A stretch of 64,000 nucleotides of DNA from Desulfopila inferna (GCF_016919005.1 NZ_JAFFQE010000001.1:886264-950263), one strand, 5' to 3'. Numbered from the stretch's first letter, positions 1 to 9,269 are shown. The notes: generated from the letters alone by a model not told the origin. Program-made: numbers and translations.

Positions 1-1023
1 GGTCCGGAAGGCGCCGGCATTGTTTTGCGGGAACCCACCGTGGATCATATCGTTTTGGAAGTGGCACGAGGAGGGCTGGTGCGGCGGGGTCTTGGTGTGG
101 ATGAAGTCGACGTGGGAGTTTTGTTGAATATCGGCAGTGATCATCTGGGCACCGACTGGATAGAAACCAGGGAGGATCTGAGCCTGGTAAAATCGACGGT
201 CATAGAGGTAGTCAAAGATTCGGGTACCTCGGTTCTCAACGCCGACGACGGCATGACCATGAATGTCGTGGATCGGGCCCGCGGCAATATTATTTTGTTC
301 TCGCTGGATCCGAACAACCAGAAGATCAGAGAGCATATGCAGCAGGGAGGCACCGTAGTCACGGTAGAGAACCGCATTGCCGTTATCCGCAACAGCGAGC
401 TGGACATTCCCGTCTGCACGCTTGAGGAAATTCCCATTACCTTTGACGGTCTCGTCGATTTTAATATCGCCAATACCCTCGCCGCCATCGCGGCGCTGCA
501 CGGCATGAATCAGCCCCTGGAACAGATCCGCAACGGGATTATGACCTTCTATCCATCGGCCAATCAGAATCCGGGACGAATGAACCTGTTCGATTTTCAA
601 AACTACAAGGTGCTGGTCGATTATTGCCACAACCCCGATTCAGCCCGTGCTCTGGCTGCATTATTGCCGCGGCTCTCACCGGGGAGGAAAATTGCACTAT
701 GCCACGGTACCGGCAATCGTACCGATGAGCAAATCATAGAATATGGCATAGCTCTGGCTTCAATATACGATTATGTCGTATTGGCTGATTTCGATCCTCG
801 CAGCAGGCCCGCCGGAGAAACTTCCCGTCTGGTTCGTGAGGGGCTGATAAAAGGAGGGGTTCGGGAAGATTTTATCGACATCGTTGCCGAGCCGGAAAAA
901 GCCGTGGAGTATCTTTTTTCCAAGGCGGAAAAAGGAGATCTGCTGGTCATCAATCCCGACGAACTGGAACCGGTTATGAGCCAGGTCAGAGAACGCTATA
1001 GGAAGCTGGTTACACATATTTGA
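1..1023 (+). CDS. cphA: Cyanophycin synthetase, C-terminal part (5' end outside window)
   Basis: The reading frame is open from base 1, so only the C-terminal ~340 residues are visible. The sequence opens inside the Mur-ligase-like half that adds arginine to the aspartate backbone of cyanophycin, a nitrogen and carbon reserve polymer. The family signature ARGGLVRRGLG is followed by a V(G)VLLNIGSDHLG segment and LNADD, then the Mur-ligase C-terminal domain (VDYCHNPDSARAL). ATP-grasp and N-terminal domains must lie upstream. The internal TTG at 25 is not the real start. Family assignment is secure. Whether it is a full CphA or a shorter CphA2-like protein cannot be told from this fragment. Confidence 0.88.
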   Translation, partial: GPEGAGIVLREPTVDHIVLEVARGGLVRRGLGVDEVDVGVLLNIGSDHLGTDWIETREDLSLVKSTVIEVVKDSGTSVLNADDGMTMNVVDRARGNIILFSLDPNNQKIREHMQQGGTVVTVENRIAVIRNSELDIPVCTLEEIPITFDGLVDFNIANTLAAIAALHGMNQPLEQIRNGIMTFYPSANQNPGRMNLFDFQNYKVLVDYCHNPDSARALAALLPRLSPGRKIALCHGTGNRTDEQIIEYGIALASIYDYVVLADFDPRSRPAGETSRLVREGLIKGGVREDFIDIVAEPEKAVEYLFSKAEKGDLLVINPDELEPVMSQVRERYRKLVTHI

Positions 1024-1154
1024 TGAACGCTATCCGGGAACCGGCAGTTGCACTAAATTACATTCTGACTGCCCCTGAAATTCAGTATTTTCTGGCCCAG
1101 GCCGGGACTGCTCTTTTCATCGGGACATCATAAACCATCAAAAAAGCCAGCGAA

Positions 1155-1937
1155 ATGATCGGAGCAATCGCCGGGGACATTATCGGTTCGATATACGAGC
1201 ACTCCCCGATAAAAACAAAAAATTTCATTCTCTTTCATCCACACTGCACCTTCACAGATGATAGCGTGCTCACCATCGGTGTTGCCGAAGCTATACTTAC
1301 CGGCCGCCCCTACCTGGAAGCGGTGCGAGAAATCGGGCGGCGCTATCCTGGCGCAGGCTACGGCGGATCCTTTGTCAACTGGCTTCATTCCGACAAACCT
1401 CACCCCTATAACAGCTGGGGCAACGGCGCTGCCATGCGTGCCAGTCCCGTCGGCTTTGGTTTTTCCACAGAGGATGAAGTGCTGCAGCAGGCAAAAGAAA
1501 CCGCGGAGATCTCCCATAACCACCCGGAGGGAATAAAGGGAGCGCAGGCCACGGCTCTTGCCGTTTTCATCGCAAGAACGGGGAAGGGAAAGGAGCAGAT
1601 CAGATCGCAGATCATGCGGCGCTTCGGCTATGACTTAAAGCGCAGTGTCGAGGATATCCGCCCCTCTTATACCTTTGATATCTCCTGCCAGGGAACCGTA
1701 CCCGAGGCCATCATAGCATTTCTCGATTCTGACTCATATGAGGATTCCATACGGAACGCCGTCTCACTGGGCGGCGACAGCGACACTCTCGCCTGCATTA
1801 CCGGTGGTATTGCTGAAGCGTTCTATGGTGGCGTACCGGAGGAGATTGCCTTAAAGGTAGAGGAGTATCTGACGCCGCATCTATGGAAAATTTGCGAGAG
1901 ATTCCGTCAGAAGTATCCGAATTCCCCTACCCACTAA
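1155..1937 (+). CDS. ADP-ribosylglycohydrolase family protein (DraG/ARH type)
   Basis: This 260-residue all-alpha hydrolase should remove ADP-ribose from a protein or small molecule using a binuclear Mg centre. Visible hallmarks are GDIIGS at residues 7-12, the metal-binding TDDS at 34-37, and the C-terminal GGDSDTLACITGG motif carrying the second set of acidic ligands. Length is typical of the family. The ATG at 1155 is followed directly by the conserved MIGAIAGD start, although the ribosome site is poor. The substrate is unknown; DraG itself acts on nitrogenase reductase, but no nif gene is in view. A putative ADP-ribosyltransferase lies 4.3 kb away at 6259-6882. Confidence 0.87.
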   Translation: MIGAIAGDIIGSIYEHSPIKTKNFILFHPHCTFTDDSVLTIGVAEAILTGRPYLEAVREIGRRYPGAGYGGSFVNWLHSDKPHPYNSWGNGAAMRASPVGFGFSTEDEVLQQAKETAEISHNHPEGIKGAQATALAVFIARTGKGKEQIRSQIMRRFGYDLKRSVEDIRPSYTFDISCQGTVPEAIIAFLDSDSYEDSIRNAVSLGGDSDTLACITGGIAEAFYGGVPEEIALKVEEYLTPHLWKICERFRQKYPNSPTH

Positions 1938-2456
1938 TGAAAAAAAGCGTTCATCTTTCCGAATGAGCTGCCATCTTCCTGTGCCTGATCCCCCAAACAC
2001 CCCTTCGAAAAACGCCATGCTCAGGTTTTTTTAGGCGGCTTGTAGCCCCCCAGGTTTGCTGAGAAACACCTACAGCCATAAAGGTCTTGGGATCAAAGCG
2101 ATTTATAATTTTTTCCGCCGATTTTGCCACTATTTCAAAGGAGTCCTGTTTCAAAGATAATTGTAAGAATGATAATCTGCTGGTCCAGACGAACCTCCAA
2201 CAGGAGAACCGTCCTTGGTGGAATTCGGCTTTTCCAGGAAAAACCACTATCCATAATTTGCCCGGCTGGATTTTTCCGGGCTCTTGAAAAATCATAGATA
2301 AAGAGAAATAATTAGTTTAGGTTTACAGTCCATATGAAAAGATTTATCCAGCCTTTATTGTCGGCTTTGCTGCCAATGGCTTTGGGATATCAAGACATCC
2401 GGGAAGATCCCGCCTCCCTTAACGGACTGACGATGAAGACAGAAGGAAAAAAGACA
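1938..2456. other. Intergenic stretch, no convincing gene
   Basis: Between the glycohydrolase and the MarR gene. Overlapping frames on both strands reach about 66-114 codons but show no family resemblance, start context or coherent composition. An upstream in-frame ATG for the MarR gene at 2334 exists, but the extra residues are low quality and do not belong to the MarR fold. Confidence 0.5.
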
Positions 2457-2960
2457 ATGGACCAGGAACCGCAGGTTCCCAAACAAAACTATGAGCTGAG
2501 AATCCTGCAGTCTTTACGTCGCATCATCAGATCAATAGACATTCACTCCCGCAAACTGGCAACCGAACACAAGATAACCGGGCCGCAACTCGGCTGTCTG
2601 CTGGCGTTGAAAGAGACCGGACCACTGACCAGTTCAAAACTGGCACGGAAGGTCTATCTCAGTCCCAGTACGATTGTCGGCATCATCGACAGGCTTGAAG
2701 AAAAGGGACTGGTGCAGCGCAGTCGCGACAGCAGAGACCGCCGTCTCATCCATATCTGTATCACCACCGCCGGCCAAGAATTAGTTGCCGCCGCGCCCTC
2801 ACTCCTGCAGGATACGCTGTCCAATGCCCTTGTAGAGCTTCCTGAATCCGAGCAGATCTCTATTACCATGGCTCTGGAAAAACTTGTCGATCTGCTGGAG
2901 GCACGCCATATAGGTGCCGCACCGGTTCTGGAAACAGGTCCCCTCGATTCCTCAAAATAA
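2457..2960 (+). CDS. MarR-family transcriptional regulator
   Basis: A 167-residue winged-helix regulator. After a helical N-terminus, a MarR core follows: helix-turn-helix around LTSSKLARKVYLSPSTIVGIIDRLEEKG, then the wing with the conserved RSRDSRDRR segment, then C-terminal dimerisation helices. I chose ATG 2457 because an AGAAGGA ribosome site precedes it; in-frame ATGs at 2433 and 2334 lack one. It lies directly upstream of the ablA promoter, in the same direction. MarR-type proteins (EctR class) repress osmolyte genes in other bacteria, so control of ablAB is a reasonable inference, not a demonstrated one. Confidence 0.85.
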   Translation: MDQEPQVPKQNYELRILQSLRRIIRSIDIHSRKLATEHKITGPQLGCLLALKETGPLTSSKLARKVYLSPSTIVGIIDRLEEKGLVQRSRDSRDRRLIHICITTAGQELVAAAPSLLQDTLSNALVELPESEQISITMALEKLVDLLEARHIGAAPVLETGPLDSSK

Positions 2961-3026
2961 TTCCCTACAACCAGTCTCTTTCCCCTCAAATTACCCATAC
3001 CAGGCAGCCGGCGCGAACCCCATGAC

Positions 3027-3055
3027 TTGACAACACCGATATTTTCTACTATAAT
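3027..3055 (+). promoter_or_regulatory. Perfect sigma70 promoter for ablAB
   Basis: TTGACA at 3027-3032, a 17-bp spacer, and TATAAT at 3050-3055: both hexamers and the spacing match the consensus exactly. Transcription should start near 3062, giving a leader of about 245 nt before the ablA ATG at 3306. The TTG of the -35 box is in frame with ablA and can be mistaken for a start codon. Confidence 0.8.
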
Positions 3056-3305
3056 CCTTCGTACACAAATTATTAGTGCGCCAACCTACTGCTCATCTCT
3101 GCATGAGCATCCTGAAAACCAAGAAAGAAAACAAGACGATGAGCCCCTGGCGCTCACGCAGTACCGATTGTGGCTCAAACGTCGACCATCTTGCCGCTTT
3201 TTGCGGTTCAACAAGAATATAGCGCAACGGCCGCCTTGCCCGAGATGCAGCTTTATCGGTCTGCACTCCAGGGAATGGCTTATTGCAAGCAAGGATCTTT
3301 TGATT

Positions 3306-4628
3306 ATGACAAAGAATATTTTTTGCACAAGTCAACGAAAAATCGCCGATCATCTCAGTGACGAAAAAGTAGCCCTCTCCAAATGGAGTAGCTGGCACTG
3401 GCAGTTGAAAAATGCAATCACAGAGGTGGAGACTTTCGAGGAACTTCTGGATATCAATCTCGAACCATTAGAGAGGCGCAAGGTCGAGATGACCATGAAA
3501 AAATTTCCGATGTCGATCACGCCTTATTATCTTTCCTTAATCGATCGAAAGGACTTCCGGAACGACCCCGTCTTCCGCCAGGCTTTTCCCAATTCCAAGG
3601 AATTGCATATCGAAAAATGCGATATGGCCGATCCGCTGGCAGAGGACAAGGACAGCCCGGCACCCGGTATCACCCATCGTTATCCTGACCGGGTGCTCTT
3701 TCATATCAGCAATGTCTGTTCCATGTACTGCCGCCACTGTACGCGCAAGCGTAAAGTCGGTGATGCCGACTCAATCCCCAACAGAGCCCAGCTCCGTGAA
3801 GGAATAGAATATATCCGCAACACCCCGGAGGTGCGTGATGTTCTGCTCTCCGGCGGCGATCCCCTGATGCTCAGCGACATCCAGCTCGACTGGATTCTCA
3901 GCGAACTCCGCGCCATCGACCATGTGCAGGTAATTCGCATCGGTTCACGAATGCCCGTGGTGCTGCCGTATCGCATCACCGACGAGCTGGTTGAGATGTT
4001 GAAGAAGCATCATCCGTTATGGATCAACACCCACTTCAACCATCCACGTGAAATTACCAGCTCATCCCGCCAGGCCCTGAAAAAAATGGCAGATGCGGGC
4101 ATTCCCCTGGGAAATCAGTCGGTACTGCTGGCCGGCGTAAATGATTGTCAGAGGATTATTAAATCATTGGTCAGCAAGCTTGTCGAAAATCGGGTGCGAC
4201 CCTACTATCTTTACCAGTGCGATCTTTCCGAAGGACTATCACATTTCCGGACCCCCATCGGCAAGGGCATCGAGATTATGGAAGGCTTGATCGGTCACAC
4301 CAGCGGTTTTTCCGTACCAACCTATGTGGTCGACGCTCCCGGCGGCGGCGGCAAAATTCCTCTTACTCCTAATTATCTGATTTCACTGTCAACCAATAAG
4401 GTGGTGCTGCGAAATTACGAAGGAGTGATTACAACCTATAAAGAACCGGACAGCTACAAGGAAAACTTCTGCGACCGCAAATGTGATGAGTGCAATCTGC
4501 AGCTCAAGCTCGAGGATGGGGAAGAAACCGCCATCACCGGTATTGAAAAATTGCTGTCAGACTACGACAAAACAATCAGTCTGACCCCGCAGAACAATTC
4601 ACGAATGGACAGGCGTAATGGCTCTTGA
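3306..4628 (+). CDS. ablA: Lysine 2,3-aminomutase (radical SAM, PLP)
   Basis: Converts L-lysine to beta-lysine, the first step of N6-acetyl-beta-lysine osmolyte synthesis. The 440-residue product from ATG 3306 has the radical-SAM cluster motif C138-x3-C142-x2-C145, the PLP-lysine motif PGGGGK (K350), and a C-terminal cysteine group (FCDRKCDEC) like the zinc site of the family. Start 3306 has AAGGA ten bases upstream and gives normal family length; the frame runs further 5' only through the leader and promoter. It overlaps ablB by 11 bp, so the two are translationally coupled. The neighbour favours the osmolyte role over lysine fermentation. Confidence 0.93.
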   Translation: MTKNIFCTSQRKIADHLSDEKVALSKWSSWHWQLKNAITEVETFEELLDINLEPLERRKVEMTMKKFPMSITPYYLSLIDRKDFRNDPVFRQAFPNSKELHIEKCDMADPLAEDKDSPAPGITHRYPDRVLFHISNVCSMYCRHCTRKRKVGDADSIPNRAQLREGIEYIRNTPEVRDVLLSGGDPLMLSDIQLDWILSELRAIDHVQVIRIGSRMPVVLPYRITDELVEMLKKHHPLWINTHFNHPREITSSSRQALKKMADAGIPLGNQSVLLAGVNDCQRIIKSLVSKLVENRVRPYYLYQCDLSEGLSHFRTPIGKGIEIMEGLIGHTSGFSVPTYVVDAPGGGGKIPLTPNYLISLSTNKVVLRNYEGVITTYKEPDSYKENFCDRKCDECNLQLKLEDGEETAITGIEKLLSDYDKTISLTPQNNSRMDRRNGS

Positions 4629-5451
4629 TCAAATCGAATCCTTCGGGCACTCGCTGATTCAGCACGGTCCCTCCAATGACCGGGTCTACCTGATGAAATT
4701 GGACAGCAGCGACCTCCCCGATATTCTGGCGCATATCGATGAACTTGCCACACAGCGCGGCTATTCAAAGATATTTGCCAAAATCCCAGCCTCTGCCGGA
4801 GATTTTTTCCGGCAGAGCGGGTACCAGATCGAGGCAGCTATCCCGAACTTTTACAATGGTGAGGATGACGGCCTCTTTATGGCCCGCTATTACCAGGCCG
4901 GGCGCATGGTGGATCCTGCTTCCGAACAGGTCGAAAAAGTTATCGAAAAAGCTCGGCAAAAAGCCGCTCCCAGGAAAAATGGGAATAGCAGTTTTTTGGA
5001 ATGCCGGCTGGCGGCCCCGAAGGACTGCCCGCAGATGAGCGAGCTTTACCGGCAAATTTTTGCAAGCTACCCCTTCCCCATTGACGATCCGCAATACCTG
5101 CGCTGCACTATGGCCGAAAATGTTGTCTATGCGGGCATATGGCAAGATGAAAAATTAACTGCACTGGCCTCGGCGGAAGTCGACAGGAAGGCGGCCAATG
5201 CCGAAATGACCGACTTTGCCACCCATCCCGACTATCGCGGTCAGGGCCTGGCCACGATCCTGCTGCAGAAGCTGGAAGGATTGATGAAAAAAGACGGCAT
5301 CAAGACCTGCTACACCATTGCCAGAGCAACCAGCTACGGCATGAATATCACCTTCGCGGCAAATGGCTATGTTTTCGCCGGCACCCTGATCAACAACACG
5401 CAGATTTCAGGTTCTCTTGAGAGTATGAATATCTGGTACAAGCAGATATAG
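4618..5451 (+). CDS. ablB: Beta-lysine N6-acetyltransferase (GNAT)
   Basis: Acetylates beta-lysine with acetyl-CoA to give the compatible solute N6-acetyl-beta-lysine. The 277-residue protein has an N-terminal family-specific region and a C-terminal GNAT domain; the acetyl-CoA loop lies at [12 protein letters not shown] with the downstream Y/NG segment (FAANGY) typical of the fold. The ATG lies inside the end of ablA, which is the classic ablAB arrangement. Together with two MscS channels and CorA in this window it points to a salt-adapted cell. Confidence 0.9.
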   Translation: MALDQIESFGHSLIQHGPSNDRVYLMKLDSSDLPDILAHIDELATQRGYSKIFAKIPASAGDFFRQSGYQIEAAIPNFYNGEDDGLFMARYYQAGRMVDPASEQVEKVIEKARQKAAPRKNGNSSFLECRLAAPKDCPQMSELYRQIFASYPFPIDDPQYLRCTMAENVVYAGIWQDEKLTALASAEVDRKAANAEMTDFATHPDYRGQGLATILLQKLEGLMKKDGIKTCYTIARATSYGMNITFAANGYVFAGTLINNTQISGSLESMNIWYKQI

Positions 5452-5761
5452 CTGCCGGTGTTTCCTGAGTGCTTCATCTCTCTACCTGCCTTCTGCACCC
5501 GTATATGCCGAGAGATTTTTTCCTGTTGTTTCGGCAAGAAAATAATCTTATGATTAAATTTGGAACTAACCCCTTTCGGGTACATTCCTGAGTCCGATTA
5601 CCCAAAAATGGCGGTGAGCCCGGCGAACATCAACAATTTACAGTTTCCTTCTAACATCGTCGATAAGCTGCATATCTATAAATACATCCATTTGTCCATA
5701 CCGAAATGCGGGATTCTCTTAAAAGCACCGCAACAAGGCCATCGACCATCAGGAGCAGCCC
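5452..5761. other. Intergenic stretch with a REP-like fragment
   Basis: No gene is supported here. Bases 5608-5642 carry ATGGCGGTGAG and a CAACAATTTA tail, which resemble parts of the REP-like pair at 9439-9529, so this may be a degraded single copy. The last bases contain the AGGAG ribosome site of the next gene. Confidence 0.35.
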
Positions 5762-6229
5762 GTGAACATTCCACAGAAAAAAATTTTGATACTTTACCAT
5801 TCACAGGGCGGGACAATGAAGCTTATGGCCCGCAGGTTTGCAGAGGGAGCGGCGATGGAGGAAAATATTGCTGTAACCTTGAAAAAAGCAGCGGACGCGA
5901 CCCTGGAAGACCTGCTTGGCTGTGACGGAATAGCCATTGGTTCTCCTGAATATTTCGGAACGATGGCAGGTATGATCAAAGATTTCTTTGATCGTACATA
6001 CGAGCTTGCCAGAAACGAAACCATCGGGCTTCCATACGTCATTTTTGTATGCGCCGGCAATGATGGACGCCAAGCAATCACCCAGATAGAACGAATTGCC
6101 GCCGGCTACAAATGGAATAAGGTCCAGGAGCACCTGCGGATCGTCGGCCATCCGACTGAGAAGGATCTGGGGGATGTGGAGGAACTGGGCCAGACCTTGG
6201 CGGCAGGACTGGATTTTGGCATTTTTTAA
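5762..6229 (+). CDS. Flavodoxin-fold / NAD(P)H-dependent FMN reductase-like protein
   Basis: A 155-residue single-domain flavoprotein. The N-terminal strand KILILYHSQGGTMKLMARRFAEGA has the phosphate-binding loop of flavodoxins, and GSPEYFGTMAGMIKDFFDRTYE is the second FMN-contacting loop of WrbA-like proteins. It starts with GTG at 5762, supported by AGGAG seven bases upstream. It probably carries electrons or reduces quinones or small molecules using FMN; the partner cannot be inferred from the neighbours. Confidence 0.8.
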   Translation: MNIPQKKILILYHSQGGTMKLMARRFAEGAAMEENIAVTLKKAADATLEDLLGCDGIAIGSPEYFGTMAGMIKDFFDRTYELARNETIGLPYVIFVCAGNDGRQAITQIERIAAGYKWNKVQEHLRIVGHPTEKDLGDVEELGQTLAAGLDFGIF

Positions 6230-6258
6230 CCCGGTTGAATTGAATGGCAGTAAGGCAT

Positions 6259-6882
6259 TTATCCGGAAAATGGCCGGATGTCGGCGGTTTTGATGAAATC
6301 AGGGGATAAGATAATCACATCCTCTGATCTGCCCGACATATAGACAAGTACCGCATCCTTGCTCATATCCACCTCATAAATTTCCCCACCTCCCTGAGAG
6401 GTATCTTTCCACCTCTCTGCAAACCTTCTTGCTCTTTTTATATCAGGAGTCCATGCCAGGCTTCTCCTGAATCCGGTCACCGAGCCTCTGTAGGCTGTGG
6501 TAGAATCGGGAAACAGGGGTTTACCGCATTTTCTCAGCCCGGTCTTGTCACAGAGGTTGAAAAGTTTTTCCCATAATGCAGCATCTCCGCCCGAGGAAAA
6601 GGGTGCGTTTTCTTTGCCATATAAAAATAACACGGCTTCTTCAAATTTACCGCAATGACGAAATTCATCGATATTATTGGTCAAAAACTGAATATGATCT
6701 CTATGATTGAGAATATACATAGCCTTTAGAGGGTCGGCTTCCTCAGCCAGAGCACCCTTGATTTTAACGAGTTTCTCTTCAAGCTCCTGTTCGTGCCTTA
6801 ACTGCATCTGAGGACTGTCGAAGGAACCCAAGAAAACATCCGGCTGGTAAAGAAAGATAATTTTATCTAAATTCCACTTCAT
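6259..6882 (-). CDS. Putative ADP-ribosyltransferase-like protein (R-S-E type)
   Basis: A 207-residue cytoplasmic protein with no signal peptide or membrane segment. The N-terminal ~125 residues are helical and unrecognised. The C-terminal ~80 residues carry a pattern expected of R-S-E ADP-ribosyltransferases: YRG at 131-133, SLAWT at 141-145 followed by a helix (RARRFAERW), and SEDVIIL at 186-192 with E187 in the place of the catalytic glutamate. The assignment comes from this motif order only. It is convergent with the flavodoxin-like gene, and an ADP-ribosylglycohydrolase lies nearby. A structure comparison would decide. Confidence 0.5.
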   Translation of the reverse strand: MKWNLDKIIFLYQPDVFLGSFDSPQMQLRHEQELEEKLVKIKGALAEEADPLKAMYILNHRDHIQFLTNNIDEFRHCGKFEEAVLFLYGKENAPFSSGGDAALWEKLFNLCDKTGLRKCGKPLFPDSTTAYRGSVTGFRRSLAWTPDIKRARRFAERWKDTSQGGGEIYEVDMSKDAVLVYMSGRSEDVIILSPDFIKTADIRPFSG

Positions 6883-7066
6883 TGTATTCCCTCTATATTA
6901 TCAAACAGAAAGATCCCGGAAAAGGCATAGAGTCGCCGAGACCGGAGTACCGTATGCCAGGGACAATACCTGATACGATCATCAAAAGCGACAGGAAAGA
7001 GTAAGATTCGTGCGCGCAAAAAGAGGCTTGTTAGCCGAGTTTAGCGGCAAGCTCATCAAGTTTTTC

Positions 7067-7837
7067 CTACTCCACATAGATCATTTTTTTCGTCATTCCG
7101 CCATCAACGACAAATGATTGACCCGTAATAAAAGCTGCCTCGCTGCTCAGCAAATACGCAGCAAGAGCGGCGATATCCTCTCCGACTCCGACTCGTCCCG
7201 CCGGATGCTGCCGATGATCCTCCCAGCTGAGCCGCGAATCATATCGCTGTGATTTCTTTTTAAGGGAGCTTACATCGATCCATCCCGGAAGAATGGCATT
7301 GACCCGGATACTACCGGAAAAGCTGATAGCCAGGGCATGAGTGAGAGAAACAAGACCACCCTTTGAAGCGGCATACGCTTCCGTATTGGGTTCGGACTGC
7401 AGAGCCCGGGTTGAGGCGATATTGACGATGGCTCCATTCTGTCGTGTCAGATGCGGCGCAGCATGTTTAACCATCAGGAATGAGCCAGTCAGATTGGTCC
7501 GCAGCATGGTTTCCCAATCATTTAGATCCAGCAGAGTAACCGGGCCCTGCCGCGGGTTGGATATTCCGGCGTTGTTGATCAACCCGCCCAGTGAACCGTA
7601 AGTTTTGACCGCCAGATCGACACAGGCGATGACATCCTTTTCGTCTCCTACGTCCGTTTCAATAAAGCTGAGACGCTCAGGCGCATTGAGATGCTCTGCC
7701 AGCTCTTCTCCCGCCTCCCGATCGCTATCCGCTATTATCACGAAGGCATCACGCTTCAAAAGGTGTTCCACTATGGCCCGGCCGATCCCCTGGGCTCCGC
7801 CGGTTACAATGATGGCCATGCCGGTAAAATCCATCAT
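7067..7837 (-). CDS. SDR-family NAD(P)-dependent oxidoreductase
   Basis: A classical 256-residue short-chain dehydrogenase. Visible are the cofactor glycine motif TGGAQGIG (12-19), acidic D37 after the second strand suggesting NAD preference, NNAG (88-91), and the catalytic S142, Y155 and K159 in YAASK. The C-terminal segment AAFITGQSFVVDGG is typical of FabG-like members. A second ATG three bases downstream is equally possible as start. The gene is monocistronic and the substrate is unknown. Confidence 0.9.
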   Translation of the reverse strand: MMDFTGMAIIVTGGAQGIGRAIVEHLLKRDAFVIIADSDREAGEELAEHLNAPERLSFIETDVGDEKDVIACVDLAVKTYGSLGGLINNAGISNPRQGPVTLLDLNDWETMLRTNLTGSFLMVKHAAPHLTRQNGAIVNIASTRALQSEPNTEAYAASKGGLVSLTHALAISFSGSIRVNAILPGWIDVSSLKKKSQRYDSRLSWEDHRQHPAGRVGVGEDIAALAAYLLSSEAAFITGQSFVVDGGMTKKMIYVE

Positions 7838-8048
7838 GAAGCTACTCCTGTGAAAATTTTTTGGAAACTATTATCAACCTGAGGAATGCTGGCCATTAGG
7901 CAAGTGCAGCCATAAAAAAGCTCACCGCCACCTCTTTCACGGGGCGAGAAAATTCTGAGTTCAGGAATAATCAGAACAGAGCAAACAGCAACGGCCGGAG
8001 AGCAGCAGCTTTCTCCGGCCGGAGCATTGCGGGTTAGGAAGAGACAGT

Positions 8049-8549
8049 TTAGGCAACGGTCAGGAAAACTTTTCCAAGGGCATTACAGACAGGGCATTTT
8101 TCGGGAGGTGAACCCAGTTCAATATACCCGCAGATTGGACAAAGATAAAATTCACTTACATCCATGTCTTCACCCTTTTTTACAGCCTCAAGTGCTTTTT
8201 TGTAGATATTGGCATGTACCTCTTCGGCTCCAAGAGCAAACTTGAACATGGTCTTGGCCTTATGGCCTTCTTCCTTGGCCTGCTCTTCCATCGGCGGATA
8301 CATGTTGGTGAATTCATCGGTTTCTCCGGTGATTGCCGCCTCGAGATTTTCGGCGGTGGAAGCTATCATATCAAGAGCCTTGAGATGACCTTCTGCGTGA
8401 ATCCGTTCCGCTTCGGCTGTTGTCTTAAAGAGCTTGGCGATATTGCCAAACCCTTCTTTTTCGGCTTTCTGGGCAAATGCTCTATACTTTTGATTGGCCT
8501 GGCTTTCTCCGGCAAAAGCTTCCTTTAAATTGTCGGTGGTCGATGCCAT
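8049..8549 (-). CDS. rbr: Rubrerythrin
   Basis: A peroxide-reducing non-haem diiron protein of anaerobes. The ferritin-like four-helix domain takes up residues 1-130 and holds the E/ExxH iron ligands (AGESQAN, AEAERIHAEGH, AEEVHA). The C-terminal rubredoxin-like domain has C137-x2-C140 and C152-x2-C155 for the FeS4 centre. Length of 166 residues is standard. The ATG is preceded by AGGAGG. It has its own promoter, overlapped by a Fur/PerR-like box (8599-8644). Confidence 0.95.
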   Translation of the reverse strand: MASTTDNLKEAFAGESQANQKYRAFAQKAEKEGFGNIAKLFKTTAEAERIHAEGHLKALDMIASTAENLEAAITGETDEFTNMYPPMEEQAKEEGHKAKTMFKFALGAEEVHANIYKKALEAVKKGEDMDVSEFYLCPICGYIELGSPPEKCPVCNALGKVFLTVA

Positions 8550-8598
8550 CTTTGTCCTCCTAATTTTGTTTGAATGAAAAATTATGTTTCGACATATC

Positions 8599-8627
8599 TA
8601 TATATACACACTGAGCAGACTTTTCAA
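8599..8627 (-). promoter_or_regulatory. Sigma70-type promoter of rbr
   Basis: Read on the minus strand: TTGAAA (8627-8622), a 17-bp spacer, TATATA (8604-8599). It directs transcription into the rubrerythrin gene with a leader of about 45 nt. Confidence 0.5.
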
Positions 8628-8644
8628 TAACAATATTCATTATC
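8626..8644 (-). promoter_or_regulatory. Fur/PerR-like operator overlapping the rbr -35 region
   Basis: The minus strand reads GATAATGAATATTGTTATT, which resembles the 19-bp Fur consensus (GATAATGATAATCATTATC), strongest in the first eight bases. It touches the -35 hexamer, a position suited to repression. PerR or Fur control of rubrerythrin is known in other sulfate reducers. Which regulator binds here is inference. Confidence 0.4.
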
Positions 8645-8727
8645 AATAAGAATTTTTTTGCCGAATGAACCGACAAGAAATATGCTCAATCCCTAAGAAT
8701 CGTTTTTAATGTTTGCGGCGACTGTTT

Positions 8728-9207
8728 TTACTCACAACAGGTATATGGATTGATTGTCATCACCGGACATTTAGCCGTTTTTACGACTTTATCGGCAACA
8801 CTGCCGAACATGATTCGCTCGACACCTTTGTAGCCATGGGTTCCCATTATGATCAAGTCGCTCTTTTTCTCGGAAGCATATTCTACAATTTTCTCAGAGA
8901 CATCGCCTACCAGAACCTTGCTCTCAATAATAGAAACACCTGCCTTCTCGAAATAGCCGTTATGCTCGCGGCAAAAGGCTGTCATCTGCTCTTCAGCTCC
9001 GGTAAAAAGCTCATGTTCAATATTGGGAACATTCATCTGCGGAACAAAAAAACCCGAATAATCTTCAAAATTCTGGACAACAAAGATGACATGGAGAGCA
9101 GCACCAAAAGTTCCCGCGACATAGGCCGCAGATTCCACCACCGTTCCCGCGTTATCAGAAAAATCAATTGGTGTTACTACGGTTTTTATCGGATTCATTT
9201 TCTTCAT
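8728..9207 (-). CDS. Universal stress protein (UspA family)
   Basis: A 159-residue single-domain Usp. The N-terminal strand TVVTPIDFSDNA and the ATP-loop GTHGYKGVERIMFGSVADKVV, with the G-x2-G-x9-G-S pattern, place it in the nucleotide-binding UspA subgroup. CPVMTI closes the fold. GGAGGG precedes the ATG. Its upstream region holds a CCAGCTnAGCTGG palindrome (9257-9269) that may be an operator. Confidence 0.9.
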   Translation of the reverse strand: MKKMNPIKTVVTPIDFSDNAGTVVESAAYVAGTFGAALHVIFVVQNFEDYSGFFVPQMNVPNIEHELFTGAEEQMTAFCREHNGYFEKAGVSIIESKVLVGDVSEKIVEYASEKKSDLIIMGTHGYKGVERIMFGSVADKVVKTAKCPVMTINPYTCCE

Positions 9208-9256
9208 ACCAGCCCTCCTGTATCGTGATTTGATTAAAGACCCGCTATATATTAAC

Positions 9257-9269
9257 CCAGCTGAGCTGG
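9257..9269. promoter_or_regulatory. Perfect 13-bp palindrome upstream of the usp gene
   Basis: CCAGCTGAGCTGG is an inverted repeat of two 6-bp arms around one base, about 50 bp upstream of the usp start codon. The related half-site sequences TAACCCAGCTGA and TAATCCAGCTGA recur at 42178 and 42302. It could be a regulator site; the binding protein is unknown. Confidence 0.3.

Noticed and set aside
3027..3305. 5' extension of the lysine aminomutase frame
   Set aside because: The apparent TTG start at 3027 is the -35 box of a perfect promoter, the added residues are not family-like, and ATG 3306 has a ribosome site and gives normal length.
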